64,000 nucleotides of DNA from Pelotalea chapellei (GTDB lineage Bacteria > Desulfobacterota > Desulfuromonadia > Geobacterales > Pseudopelobacteraceae). Position 1 is the stretch's first letter; every line of letters begins with the position of its first letter. The position numbers and the translations under genes are program-made. The notes beneath the pieces were generated by a model that worked only from the letters and a program-made list of their open reading frames with translations, ran no database searches and had not been told where the DNA came from. Location of the stretch: positions 124,001-188,000 of the forward strand of contig NZ_JAHDYS010000003.1 in the NCBI RefSeq assembly GCF_018531195.1, written 5' to 3'. Below, piece by piece: positions 8,047 to 16,233 of this stretch.

Positions 8047-10208
8047 TGTACAAGTACAATCCGCGCAAAAAATCTGCTGAACAGCTGGAAAGCTCACTGG
8101 TTGGGGCAGATCGTCACGACATTCTGAAAGGCATCTTGTCCGAACTGGCGCTAAAAAAAGGAGAAAGCCCGAAGCAGCACTGGATGATAGTCGGTGCTCG
8201 GGGCATGGGAAAATCGCATCTTTTGACCCTGCTTCACCACAAGGTCTGCTCCGATAGCGAGTTAAGCGCACTCTGGATACCGGTGCTATTTCCTGAAGAA
8301 ATCAGGATGGCCGGGGATCTGGCAAAATTTTTGGAGCGAGCCGCAACCGAGATACTGCACGATCTGGAACAGGGCAAGAACACGATAGTTCCTGATCTGA
8401 AAGAGAAGATAGCCAAGATCCGCAGCATCCGCCATGACGAACGAGTTGATTACCTGTTCAGCGTCATCACCTGGATCCGCAGCGAAACCAAGCGGCATAT
8501 CCTGCTGATCGCGGAAAACCTGCAACAGTTGCTTGGCAAAAAAATCAGCATCATCGATCAAAAAAAGCTGCGCGCCTACCTGCAGAGCGAAGATGCACTG
8601 CTGCTGTTCGGCTCTGCCACCACCATCTTTGACGCCCTACACGATCACAGCCACCCCTTTTATCACTTTTTCCATATCCGCCGCCTGAACGAACTTAGTT
8701 TTGACGATGTAAAGGCACTGGTTTCCAACCTGCTCAGCGGTTACGGCAGGGAGGAACAGGCCAGGATCATGCTGGAGAACGAAGCGCGCCTCAAGGTGCT
8801 GCACTCCTTTACCGGCGGTAATCCACGAATGGCGGTTTTTCTTTCCGACATCCTCAAGACAGATGTCAATGAAGAGATGATCGACATCATGGATCGCATT
8901 CTGGACGAGCTGACCCCCTATTTCGAAGCGATTATCAACGACACCCCGGAGTATCTGCAGGATATCATCAATACCCTGGCCGCCTATGAACCGGCCCAGA
9001 GCCCGAAGGAGATAGCTGAACATCTTGAGATGGAGCAAGGCACCGTGCGCAACTACCTGAAGCAGGCCAAGGACAACGGTTATGTACGGGTGGCGTTCTC
9101 AAAAGGGAAGTCAAACTTCTACTGTCTCAACGAATATCTGTACCGCACCTGGTTCCAGATGCGCGACAGCAGCCACCGGGAAGAGATGCGCTGGCTGATG
9201 GAGCTGATGTTGCTTCTGTATTCGAGAGAACAAATCATGGAGGAAAACCGGAGGATTGAGGAGTCGGAAGGAGGTTGTGCGAATCATTATCAGCGGTTGG
9301 TCAAGCAAACCTTTGAATTTATGGTATCGAATCCGTCGTTCTGTGCGGTGATTGATCTTTGTGCGCAACAGGTTGGTAAAAAGAAAAAGGAAAGAAAGGC
9401 AGATGTCGATCTAGAAAGAATATTTAAAACCAATTTCATGGAAAGACTGCGCACACTGGACCAAAACAAGCTTACTAAAAAAGAGTATTTGGCAAATGGC
9501 ACGGACATTCTTGTCGATATGATGTCAAAAATCCATGATGGCCCACTGGCTTTATTGATCACCTATTCATTGACAATTCCACTTTATTACAAGAACACCT
9601 TTGATATAGCAAAAACGCTGGAAGATTATGGTGAACATCTTGTTAATATTAAAGTGAAGCACGGGAGCGAGCTTTCGAAAACACTCAATTTTAGTCCCGA
9701 TAGTAGCAATGCGAACGACACATTTTTCATGCTTAATGTGGCATTAGAAAATTACGACACAGCACTTAGTTTTGCTGAAACCCTAACAGATAAATCACGC
9801 AACCATTTTATCGACGCAGCTGTAATGTTGCTGGTAATCCAAGTTGCGTATTACGGGCACATTAATAATGTTGAACATATGATTAAAAGTTATGAAGCTC
9901 TCCAAAGCATCTGCATAAGCACAAAACGGAGCAGTAAAGATTTTAGGTTATTTCTTGCACTGTTACTGGCTCACCAGGCGGACGTGATTAAGGATGAAGC
10001 GGTTAAAAAGTTTTTGGGATTCATAGCAACAAAGTATCCAAGCCAATCGCTATTTTTCAGTTTATGGGTCTGCATTCATGACCCGGAGTCAGCGTATGTT
10101 CAAAAAATGATGGCTGAACCAGCTTTCACAAAGGTAGTAGCTCAGCTCCAGGATCTCATTGCAACGGCAATAGAACAACAGGACGAGTGTGCTGACAACT
10201 GTCGCTAA
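8046..10208 (+). CDS. Large ATPase with winged helix and AT-rich helical C-terminus, second of a pair
   Basis: 720-residue protein. Walker A G50-ARGMGKS-57 and a Walker B-like HILLIAENLQQLL, then FGSATTIFDAL as sensor, FHIRRLNELSFDDVKALV and the lid motif HSFTGGNPRMAVFL of STAND/AAA ATPases. A winged-helix segment (SPKEIAEHLEMEQGTVRNYLKQAKDNGYV, about 320-350) follows. The last ~270 residues are helical, without a family I recognise, and the DNA there (from about 9380) is visibly more AT-rich than the first half, suggesting a different history or a variable sensor module. Translation is coupled to the upstream ATPase (TAATG). Nucleotide-dependent switch plus DNA-binding is inferred; function unknown. 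Confidence 0.8.
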   Translation: MYKYNPRKKSAEQLESSLVGADRHDILKGILSELALKKGESPKQHWMIVGARGMGKSHLLTLLHHKVCSDSELSALWIPVLFPEEIRMAGDLAKFLERAATEILHDLEQGKNTIVPDLKEKIAKIRSIRHDERVDYLFSVITWIRSETKRHILLIAENLQQLLGKKISIIDQKKLRAYLQSEDALLLFGSATTIFDALHDHSHPFYHFFHIRRLNELSFDDVKALVSNLLSGYGREEQARIMLENEARLKVLHSFTGGNPRMAVFLSDILKTDVNEEMIDIMDRILDELTPYFEAIINDTPEYLQDIINTLAAYEPAQSPKEIAEHLEMEQGTVRNYLKQAKDNGYVRVAFSKGKSNFYCLNEYLYRTWFQMRDSSHREEMRWLMELMLLLYSREQIMEENRRIEESEGGCANHYQRLVKQTFEFMVSNPSFCAVIDLCAQQVGKKKKERKADVDLERIFKTNFMERLRTLDQNKLTKKEYLANGTDILVDMMSKIHDGPLALLITYSLTIPLYYKNTFDIAKTLEDYGEHLVNIKVKHGSELSKTLNFSPDSSNANDTFFMLNVALENYDTALSFAETLTDKSRNHFIDAAVMLLVIQVAYYGHINNVEHMIKSYEALQSICISTKRSSKDFRLFLALLLAHQADVIKDEAVKKFLGFIATKYPSQSLFFSLWVCIHDPESAYVQKMMAEPAFTKVVAQLQDLIATAIEQQDECADNCR

Positions 10209-10222
10209 AGCAGCAAAAAATA

Positions 10223-10256
10223 AAGGGGAAAGGCTAATTTCGTTGCCTATCCCCTT
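10223..10256 (-). terminator. Rho-independent terminator between convergent units
   Basis: A 12-bp stem with one mismatch (AAGGGGAAAGGC against GCCTATCCCCTT). On the minus strand the hairpin is followed by TTTATTTTTT, so it best terminates the minus-strand redoxin remnant; it may also act for the ATPase operon. Confidence 0.75.
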
Positions 10257-10299
10257 AAAACGTTCCACTCAGAGCAGGAATAAATTCTGACGGCGTAAC

Positions 10300-10572
10300 C
10301 TACGCCGGCCAATGCGACACTCCTTCCGGACACTGCCGGTTGATGTGAGCCAGCCACTCCAGCACCTCATCACTGGAAAACAGCTTGTCATCATGGCAGT
10401 GAGCGAAGATCTCCCGAAAACGATCGGTGATGTAAACCGCCGTGCCACCACCGGCAAAGGAAGCGACCACTTCTCCCTTTTGATCTGACAGCACGGGGAA
10501 TGGAAGCTGCAGCCGCTCCCTCAATCGGCTGGACTCCTTCTGATCCCCGTGGAGTACCGCCAAGGCGACGGC
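10300..10572 (-). pseudogene. C-terminal remnant of a peroxiredoxin/redoxin-like protein
   Basis: About 90 codons read AVLHGDQKESSRLRERLQ, then LPFPVLSDQKGEVVASF, GGTAVYITDRFREIFA and CHDDKLFSSDEVLEWLAHIN. This is the second half of a thioredoxin-fold redoxin (AhpC/TSA-like), including the cis-Pro region, but the N-terminal half with the catalytic cysteine is missing. A TAA interrupts the frame immediately upstream (10573-10575), and no start with a ribosome site is present; TTG at 10563 is the only candidate. Best read as a decayed 5'-truncated gene. Confidence 0.6.
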
Positions 10573-10823
10573 TTACTCCCTTGGCCATTCCTTCATGGAA
10601 AGGAAAATACCTTGAATGGAGATATCTTTGTTTATTGTTGCAATCTTAATAGTATCAGCCTGAGGTGGGGGTGCAACTGCAGAAACAGTTAAGGACAAAA
10701 GGGGATCAGAAGTGGAGGAGTTGCTACAATGAGTTCAGGGGAAGGTAAAGGGAAAACACGGTAAATTCACAAAATTTATTATGCTTCTGATTCCATTGAC
10801 CGCCTCTGCCATAGGTCCCTCCG
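10573..10823. other. Intergenic region with a decayed reading frame
   Basis: About 370 bases separate the redoxin remnant from the DUF3108 gene. On the minus strand a short frame without a start codon reads PLLSLTVSAVAPPPQADT, then IKIATINKDISIQGIF, and stops at 10573-10575. It resembles the end of a signal peptide and may be a gene remnant. Otherwise only the promoter at 10824-10851 is noted. Confidence 0.35.
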
Positions 10824-10851
10824 TTGCAAAACCAGCGCAACCTGCTACAAT
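10824..10851 (+). promoter_or_regulatory. Putative sigma-70 promoter of the DUF3108 gene
   Basis: TTGCAA (10824-10829) and TACAAT (10846-10851) are spaced by 16 bp and lie about 90 bases before the start codon at 10941. Seen by eye only. Confidence 0.45.
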
Positions 10852-10940
10852 GCCGCACACTCACTCATTCATGAATACCGCCGCCCCTGAAACCCGACGG
10901 CATCTCAACCCCGTTGTTTTAACCGCAAACGAGGTGAATT

Positions 10941-11675
10941 ATGTACCGCATTCTTGCCGCATGGCTGCCGACCCTCCTGCTGCTCCTCGTATCCCCCCTG
11001 CCCTTGTTCGCTTTCGAGAAAATTCCGGAAAAGCTCGTCTACAGCCTCAGCTGGACCGGGATTCCCGTTGGCACGGCAACCCATGAGATAACCGAAGAAG
11101 GTGGGCTGCGCCGTATCAATTCAACGGCGCGCTCCAATGACTGGCTCTCCGCATTCTTCCCGGTCGATGACCGCACCGAAAGCATCCTCGACAAGGGTGG
11201 AGTATTCCCCGGCACCACCCGCAGCTTCAAGATGCTCTTCAAGGAAGGGCGCAGCGTTCGCGACCGGGAGATCACCTTCAATTCGACCGGGAGGAGCGCC
11301 CTCTACCACAACAAGACTAATGGTGAGAAGCAGATCATCCCCATTGAACCACGCACCTACGACATTTACTCAAGCTTCTACTACACACGGTACCAGCCCC
11401 TCGAACCGGGCAAATCTCTTTATATCAACGTGCTGGACAGCAAAAAACTGCACCGCATCAAGATCAGGGCGCTGCGGCGCGAGAGGATCAAGGTGCCGGC
11501 GGGCGAGTTCAATACGATTGTAATTGAGCCGATGGTGAAACCGGTGGGGGTGTTCGAAGGGAAAAAAGGTGCCTACATCTGGCTGACGGACGATGACCGG
11601 CGCATACCGGTGAAGGCCCAGACAAAAGTGAAATTGGGGAGTGTCACAGCGGTACTGACCGGCGGCAATTATTGA
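10941..11675 (+). CDS. DUF3108 domain-containing exported protein
   Basis: 244-residue protein with a signal peptide (MYRILAAWLPTLLLLLVSPLPLFA) followed by a single beta-rich DUF3108 domain: EKLVYSLSWTGIPVGTATHEI at the start, FKMLFKEGRSVRDREI in the middle, IKVPAGEFNTIVIEP and GAYIWLTDDDRRIPVKAQTK near the end. The family is periplasmic or outer-membrane-associated and uncharacterised; some members sit near lipoprotein or cell-envelope genes. The ATG follows GAGGTGA by 5 bases. Monocistronic as far as seen, since the next gene is on the other strand 270 bases away. Confidence 0.85.
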   Translation: MYRILAAWLPTLLLLLVSPLPLFAFEKIPEKLVYSLSWTGIPVGTATHEITEEGGLRRINSTARSNDWLSAFFPVDDRTESILDKGGVFPGTTRSFKMLFKEGRSVRDREITFNSTGRSALYHNKTNGEKQIIPIEPRTYDIYSSFYYTRYQPLEPGKSLYINVLDSKKLHRIKIRALRRERIKVPAGEFNTIVIEPMVKPVGVFEGKKGAYIWLTDDDRRIPVKAQTKVKLGSVTAVLTGGNY

Positions 11676-11944
11676 TCCTTGTCCTGTGTTTTTTCATCCA
11701 CGAAACCACCGGTGCGAAAAACGAAAAAAATTCGTTAAAGGTAGCGGGGTTGAGCGTGAAGAGATGAAGAGATGCTTTACATCGAGTTGTTAACAGCTTT
11801 CTATAAAGCTATCCGATCAATATTCCCCGGCAAGTGCAACCATCAGACAGGCACCGAGGATTCCGGTCAAATTACAGATTCAAACAGGACTGACTCCGAA
11901 CTAAACCCTAATAGTTCGTATCATAGCGCGAATTACAAACAGAA

Positions 11945-12346
11945 TTAAACTACCCAATCAATAAGGTTGAGGGCTGAAATACGCAGAAATTCGCGGGTGT
12001 TATTGGTAACCAGAGGAATTCCCAAGGAAACGGCATGGGCAGCAATCAACATATCCATAGCACCAATTGGTGTTCCGGCCTTTTCAAGAGTTGCTCGAAT
12101 TTCACCGTACACATGAGCGGCATCTTCATCGAAAGAAACAACTTCTAAAGGGGTAATAAACTCATCAAGGGCTTTGGAATTTTTCTTCTGCTGTGTACTT
12201 TTGGCAACTCCATAACGTAATTCCGATAGAGTAATTGAAGAAATACCAATGTCACCAATCTGATATTCTAAAAAACGCCTGAGAACGGCTGGCGGCTGCT
12301 GTTTGATAATATATATGCAAATATTGGTATCGAGCAGCAGCTTCAT
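11945..12346 (-). CDS. vapC: PIN-domain ribonuclease toxin VapC
   Basis: 133 residues, full-length PIN domain. Acidic residues expected at the active site are present: D6 in LLLDTNICIYI, the Glu of SSITLSELRYGVAKS, and the Asp of GAMDMLIAAHAVSLGIPLVTNN with the usual NTREF follow-up. VapC toxins cut initiator tRNA or other RNAs; the MKxLLDTN..YI opening and the TNNTREF segment resemble the tRNA(fMet)-cleaving group, but the target is not proven by sequence. The start overlaps the vapB stop (ATGA), so it is translated with its antitoxin. Confidence 0.92.
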   Translation of the reverse strand: MKLLLDTNICIYIIKQQPPAVLRRFLEYQIGDIGISSITLSELRYGVAKSTQQKKNSKALDEFITPLEVVSFDEDAAHVYGEIRATLEKAGTPIGAMDMLIAAHAVSLGIPLVTNNTREFLRISALNLIDWVV

Positions 12347-12573
12347 CAGAAACTCTCCCGTTTGTCCAGCTCTGGTTGAACACGCTCAACCATGAAATCG
12401 CGGGAGAATTTTTTAAGGCTTCCAAATAATGAATTCCACGAATCACTACGAGGAATCAATTGTACGATATTGCCGGTTTTTTTAATAAATACCTCGCTGT
12501 CGTCAAAGCGAAACTCTTTGGGCAGCCTGACAGCTTGACTCTGTCCATTTTGAAATATTTTTGCAGTTTTCAT
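12346..12573 (-). CDS. vapB: Antitoxin VapB, SpoVT/AbrB-type
   Basis: 75 residues. The N-terminal swapped-hairpin DNA-binding domain is plain: MKTAKIFQNGQSQAVRLPKE followed by FRFDDSEVFIKKTGNIVQL. The C-terminal tail (SLFGSLKKFSRDFMVER) is the VapC-binding part. The ATG at 12571-12573 has GGGAGG 7 bases upstream; a longer upstream reading has no ribosome site. The product probably represses its own promoter through the perfect palindrome at 12590-12612. Confidence 0.9.
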   Translation of the reverse strand: MKTAKIFQNGQSQAVRLPKEFRFDDSEVFIKKTGNIVQLIPRSDSWNSLFGSLKKFSRDFMVERVQPELDKRESF

Positions 12574-12589
12574 CAATGGCCTCCCAATT

Positions 12590-12612
12590 AATATATATTT
12601 TAAATATATATT
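12590..12612. promoter_or_regulatory. Perfect palindromic operator upstream of vapBC
   Basis: Eleven-base arms (AATATATATTT and its exact complement) flank one central base, starting 16 bases before the vapB start codon and just beyond its ribosome site. Position and symmetry fit the operator for VapB/VapBC autorepression; it is also AT-rich enough to overlap the promoter. Confidence 0.65.
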
Positions 12613-12859
12613 CTTATCTTGATGATGACAAGAAAAACAATAGACGCAGCCATTGATCTGAGAAACTCGCAAATGGAGCAGAACCTTTTTAGGCTATCTC
12701 GCGTCGCAGTGGAACGCTGGTGAACAGTAGCTAACTCCCTTGTCTAATTCTCCCTTCTTTCCACCCTGAAATTCAATAAGTCGTCTGAACATTGCGAAAC
12801 GCCACCACTCAAATTACTTCTTTCTAAAATAGCCATTAGAAAGCTTTCAAAGGAAAACA

Positions 12860-14737
12860 TCACCGACTTCGCAATGAGCCAAGTGCCCGGTCCAGGTTAA
12901 AGGCGGCACTGATCAGGGCCAGGTGTGTAAAAGCCTGTGGAAAATTGCCCAGTGCCTCACCGCTGTAACCGGTTTGCTCGGCGTAAAGGCCAAGGTGATT
13001 TGCGTAGCCGAGCATTTGCTCGAAGAGCAGGCGTGCTTCCTCAAGACGTGCACGGTCGGTATGGCCGGCGCGGGTCAGCGCCTCAACCAGCCAGAAGGAG
13101 CACATGTTGAAGGTCCCCTCGTGACCAGGGAGACCATCCGGCGCCACAGCGGGATTGTACCGGCAAACCAGGCCGTCGGCAGCCAGACCGCCAGCGGTCA
13201 GGGGTCTGCGGATCGCGTCCACGGTGCTCACCATGCGCGGATCACTGGGCGACATGAAGAACACCAGCGGCATCAGCAGACTGGAAGCATCCAGGGCCTC
13301 GGTATGATAAGCCTGGATAAAGGCGCCGCGGTGCTCATTCCACCCCTTGGCCATGACCTCTTCGTAAATCTGATCGCGAACCTTGAACCAGCGGTGCCGG
13401 TCCGCAGGGAAAGACCGCTTGTCGGCCAATCGCAAGCTGCGATCCAGGGCGACCCAGCACATGAACTTCGAATACACAAAATGCTGCCGCCCACCGCGCA
13501 CTTCCCAGACCCCCTCATCCGGGCGTTTCCAATTATCACAAAGCCAGTCCACCAATTCCCGCAGGTGAATCCAGTCATGATAGGAGACCGGTTCCACGTA
13601 TTTATTGTGGAGGTAGACTGCATCCATCAATTCTCCATAGATATCGAGTTGCAATTGCCGATGGGCGGCATTGCCGATCCGCACTGGCCGCGAGCCCCGG
13701 TACCCCTCCAGATGGTCAAGGATTTCCTCCGCAAGTTCGGTACGGCCGTCGATGCCGTACATCAGCTGCAACGGGCCGTTACCTTTCTGAGACACTGACC
13801 ATCCCGCCTCGCCATGAACCTTCCAACGCCGCTCCAGCCAGTCTCGAAAACGAGCCGCTTCTTCGGTGAACCCGATGCGGAGCAGGCCGTAGACAGTAAA
13901 AGCCGCGTCACGGATCCAGGTATAGCGGTAGTCCCAATTGCGTTGCCCGCCGATCGCCTCGGGCAGACTGCAGGTCGGAGCCGCAACGATTGCCCCCGTC
14001 GGTTCGTACGAAAGGAGTTTAAGCGTGATGGCGGAACGAAGCACAACCTCGCGCCAACGGCCGGCGTAGGTGCATTTGGCAGTCCAGCGCTGCCAGTAGG
14101 AAACGGTCTCCCGAAACAGATCTTCCGCCTCTCCGGCACAGGGGCATGGCCGCTGCTGATCGTCAGAACAGACACGCCGCAACACGAAAGTAACCTTCTC
14201 CCCCTCGCCGAGCGTAAAGTCGGCGGCCACCCCGGCAGTATCACCGTGAGCGGCGGGTGACAGATGGAGTTGCACGGGAGAGGCCAGTGCAAGGCTCAGA
14301 CCTGGCCCGTCAAAGCGGGCGCCATCCTCGCTGAGAAGGGTTTGATGTGTGGCACGGGCATAATCGAAAGCGGGACGGCATTCCAGATGAAACGTGACCC
14401 GTCCGCGAACAACACGGACGCGCCGGATCACTTCCTCCCCAACGCCACCAACCGGCATATAATCTTCGATTTCCCCAACACCCTCCTCGTCCAGAAAACG
14501 GGTGATGAGAATGGCGGTATCCGGCCAGTAGAACTGCTTGCGCCGGAAATGATCCCCTGTGGGGGCGATCCGAAACCGCCCACCCTGGTGATCGTCAAGA
14601 ATGGCGGCAAATACGCTGGGAGAATCGAAATGCGGCACACAGAGCCAGTCGATGGAGCCATCCATTCCGACCAGTGCCGCGGTGCGCATGTTGCCGATCA
14701 CGCCGTAATTTTCAATGGGCTGGTAATGCGATGGCAT
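12860..14737 (-). CDS. Glycoside hydrolase family 15 protein (glucoamylase/trehalase-like)
   Basis: 625 residues from the ATG at 14735-14737, which has an ideal GGAGG 8 bases upstream; the open frame extends 25 codons further without a ribosome site. N-terminal beta-sandwich: [20 protein letters not shown], then [20 protein letters not shown], the signature of bacterial GH15 enzymes. The (alpha/alpha)6 catalytic domain has [39 protein letters not shown] (Glu, general acid region), [14 protein letters not shown] and a late [19 protein letters not shown] (Glu, general base region). Members hydrolyse alpha-glucosidic bonds in trehalose, maltodextrin or related sugars in the cytoplasm. No signal peptide. 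Monocistronic; the neighbour transaldolase is divergent. Substrate not determined. Confidence 0.9.
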   Translation of the reverse strand: MPSHYQPIENYGVIGNMRTAALVGMDGSIDWLCVPHFDSPSVFAAILDDHQGGRFRIAPTGDHFRRKQFYWPDTAILITRFLDEEGVGEIEDYMPVGGVGEEVIRRVRVVRGRVTFHLECRPAFDYARATHQTLLSEDGARFDGPGLSLALASPVQLHLSPAAHGDTAGVAADFTLGEGEKVTFVLRRVCSDDQQRPCPCAGEAEDLFRETVSYWQRWTAKCTYAGRWREVVLRSAITLKLLSYEPTGAIVAAPTCSLPEAIGGQRNWDYRYTWIRDAAFTVYGLLRIGFTEEAARFRDWLERRWKVHGEAGWSVSQKGNGPLQLMYGIDGRTELAEEILDHLEGYRGSRPVRIGNAAHRQLQLDIYGELMDAVYLHNKYVEPVSYHDWIHLRELVDWLCDNWKRPDEGVWEVRGGRQHFVYSKFMCWVALDRSLRLADKRSFPADRHRWFKVRDQIYEEVMAKGWNEHRGAFIQAYHTEALDASSLLMPLVFFMSPSDPRMVSTVDAIRRPLTAGGLAADGLVCRYNPAVAPDGLPGHEGTFNMCSFWLVEALTRAGHTDRARLEEARLLFEQMLGYANHLGLYAEQTGYSGEALGNFPQAFTHLALISAAFNLDRALGSLRSR

Positions 14738-15011
14738 GGAATGGTCCTCCTGGCGACCTTCTCTCGGCTTTTGGCCACCCTCTGCTGGGAGAGGGTAACT
14801 GAATCCCTTCATCCTGTGGGAGAAGGATAGGATGAGGGGTGGGACTGCTGTTTTGCCAATTAAAGAGTATCAGAGGTAAAGACCTTAGCAATACGGCGCC
14901 CCGCAGCCTAAGTAACTAATTAGTCTGAGCTAATTCCAATTGCGTTTAATACAACATGAGCTACTCTTGTCTCAGAGAACCGTTTCCGTCTAAAAAGCGA
15001 GGTGAAATGTC

Positions 15012-16154
15012 ATGAGAGAAAATCCGCTTCTGAAGTTGACAAGTTTAGGCCAAAGCATCTGGCTTGATTCACTCAGCCGCAGCATGCTTGATTCGGGAGA
15101 AATCAGTCGGCTCATCGACCAGGACGGGCTGGGAGGAATAACCTCCAATCCTTCTATTTTTGCTAAGGCCATGGTCGAAAGCAGCGACTATGACAGTGCA
15201 ATCCACTCGCTTCTACAGCAACAGAGAACTGCCAATCAGATTTACGAAGAGCTTGCCATTGAAGATATCCGGCGTACTGCCGATCTGCTGCGGCCTCTTT
15301 ATGACAAGATGGAAGGTAACGATGGCTTTGTCAGCCTTGAGGTATCACCCCACTTGGCCTTCGACACTGCCGACACCGTCGCTGAAGCCCGGCACCTCTG
15401 GTCCAGGGTCGATCGTCCAAACGTGTTGATCAAGGTTCCCGGCACTGTGGAGGGACTTGTGGCCCTGCGCCAGCTCATAGCCAGCGGTATCAACGTCAAC
15501 GTGACGCTGCTTTTCAGCCTGCCCCGGTACCAGGCTGTAGCCGAAGCTTATATGGCGGGGCTCGAAGAGCGGGCGGCCGCCAACCTTCCCTTGGGGAACA
15601 TTGCTTCAGTGGCCAGCTTTTTTCTAAGCCGCATCGATGTAATGGTCGATTCGCTGCTGACAAAGAAACTTCAGGAAGGGGGTCGGATGGCGGACCTTGC
15701 CTCCATGCTGGTCGGCAAGGTTGCCATTGCAAGCGCCAAGACAGCATATCAGATATTCAAGCAGATCCACGGCAGTGAAAGATTTCGCAACCTATCCGCA
15801 CAGGGCGGTCGCCCTCAGCGAGTGCTGTGGGCCAGCACCAGCACCAAGAACCCGGCTTACAGCGATGTAAAATATGTGGAAGCACTGATCGGAGCGAATA
15901 CGGTTAATACCCTGCCGATGGAAACTTTGCTGGCCTATCGTGATCACGGGAATCCCGAACTTCGACTGGAGGAGGGGCTGGAAGAGGCTGGCCGGGTACT
16001 GCAGCGTTTGCCGGAGGCTGGTATTGACCTGGATGCAGTAACCCGGCACCTGGAACAGGAAGGGGTGGAAAAATTCGTCGAACCTTTCGACAAGCTGATA
16101 CAGATGCTGGAACAGAAAATTGCAGGTCGGTATGAGTGGACCCGGGGCATATAA
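15012..16154 (+). CDS. tal: Transaldolase
   Basis: 380-residue class I aldolase of the pentose phosphate pathway, moving a dihydroxyacetone unit from sedoheptulose-7-phosphate to glyceraldehyde-3-phosphate. Signature GGITSNPSIFAKAM is near residue 45. The Schiff-base lysine is in RPNVLIKVPGTVEGL (about residue 143), and INVNVTLLFSLPRYQAV and FLSRIDVMVD follow in the expected order. RVLWASTSTKNPAYSDVKYVEALIG is typical of the longer actinobacterial/cyanobacterial-type transaldolases. GAGGTGAAATGTC precedes the ATG. It stands alone, divergent from GH15. Confidence 0.93.
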   Translation: MRENPLLKLTSLGQSIWLDSLSRSMLDSGEISRLIDQDGLGGITSNPSIFAKAMVESSDYDSAIHSLLQQQRTANQIYEELAIEDIRRTADLLRPLYDKMEGNDGFVSLEVSPHLAFDTADTVAEARHLWSRVDRPNVLIKVPGTVEGLVALRQLIASGINVNVTLLFSLPRYQAVAEAYMAGLEERAAANLPLGNIASVASFFLSRIDVMVDSLLTKKLQEGGRMADLASMLVGKVAIASAKTAYQIFKQIHGSERFRNLSAQGGRPQRVLWASTSTKNPAYSDVKYVEALIGANTVNTLPMETLLAYRDHGNPELRLEEGLEEAGRVLQRLPEAGIDLDAVTRHLEQEGVEKFVEPFDKLIQMLEQKIAGRYEWTRGI

Positions 16155-16233
16155 ATGGCATCCTGCTGGGGCCTGGAGGGGTAAGCCTACCCTTTCCAGA
16201 ACAACGGCTTAGCATTATAAATCGTCCTCTACG

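Noticed and set aside
10573-10730. Short minus-strand frame with signal-peptide-like sequence
   Set aside because: No start codon, no ribosome site and a stop before the redoxin remnant; described as decayed sequence only.
12923-13798. Long open frame on the plus strand (about 290 codons)
   Set aside because: It is antisense to the well-supported GH15 gene, has no family motifs and no ribosome site.
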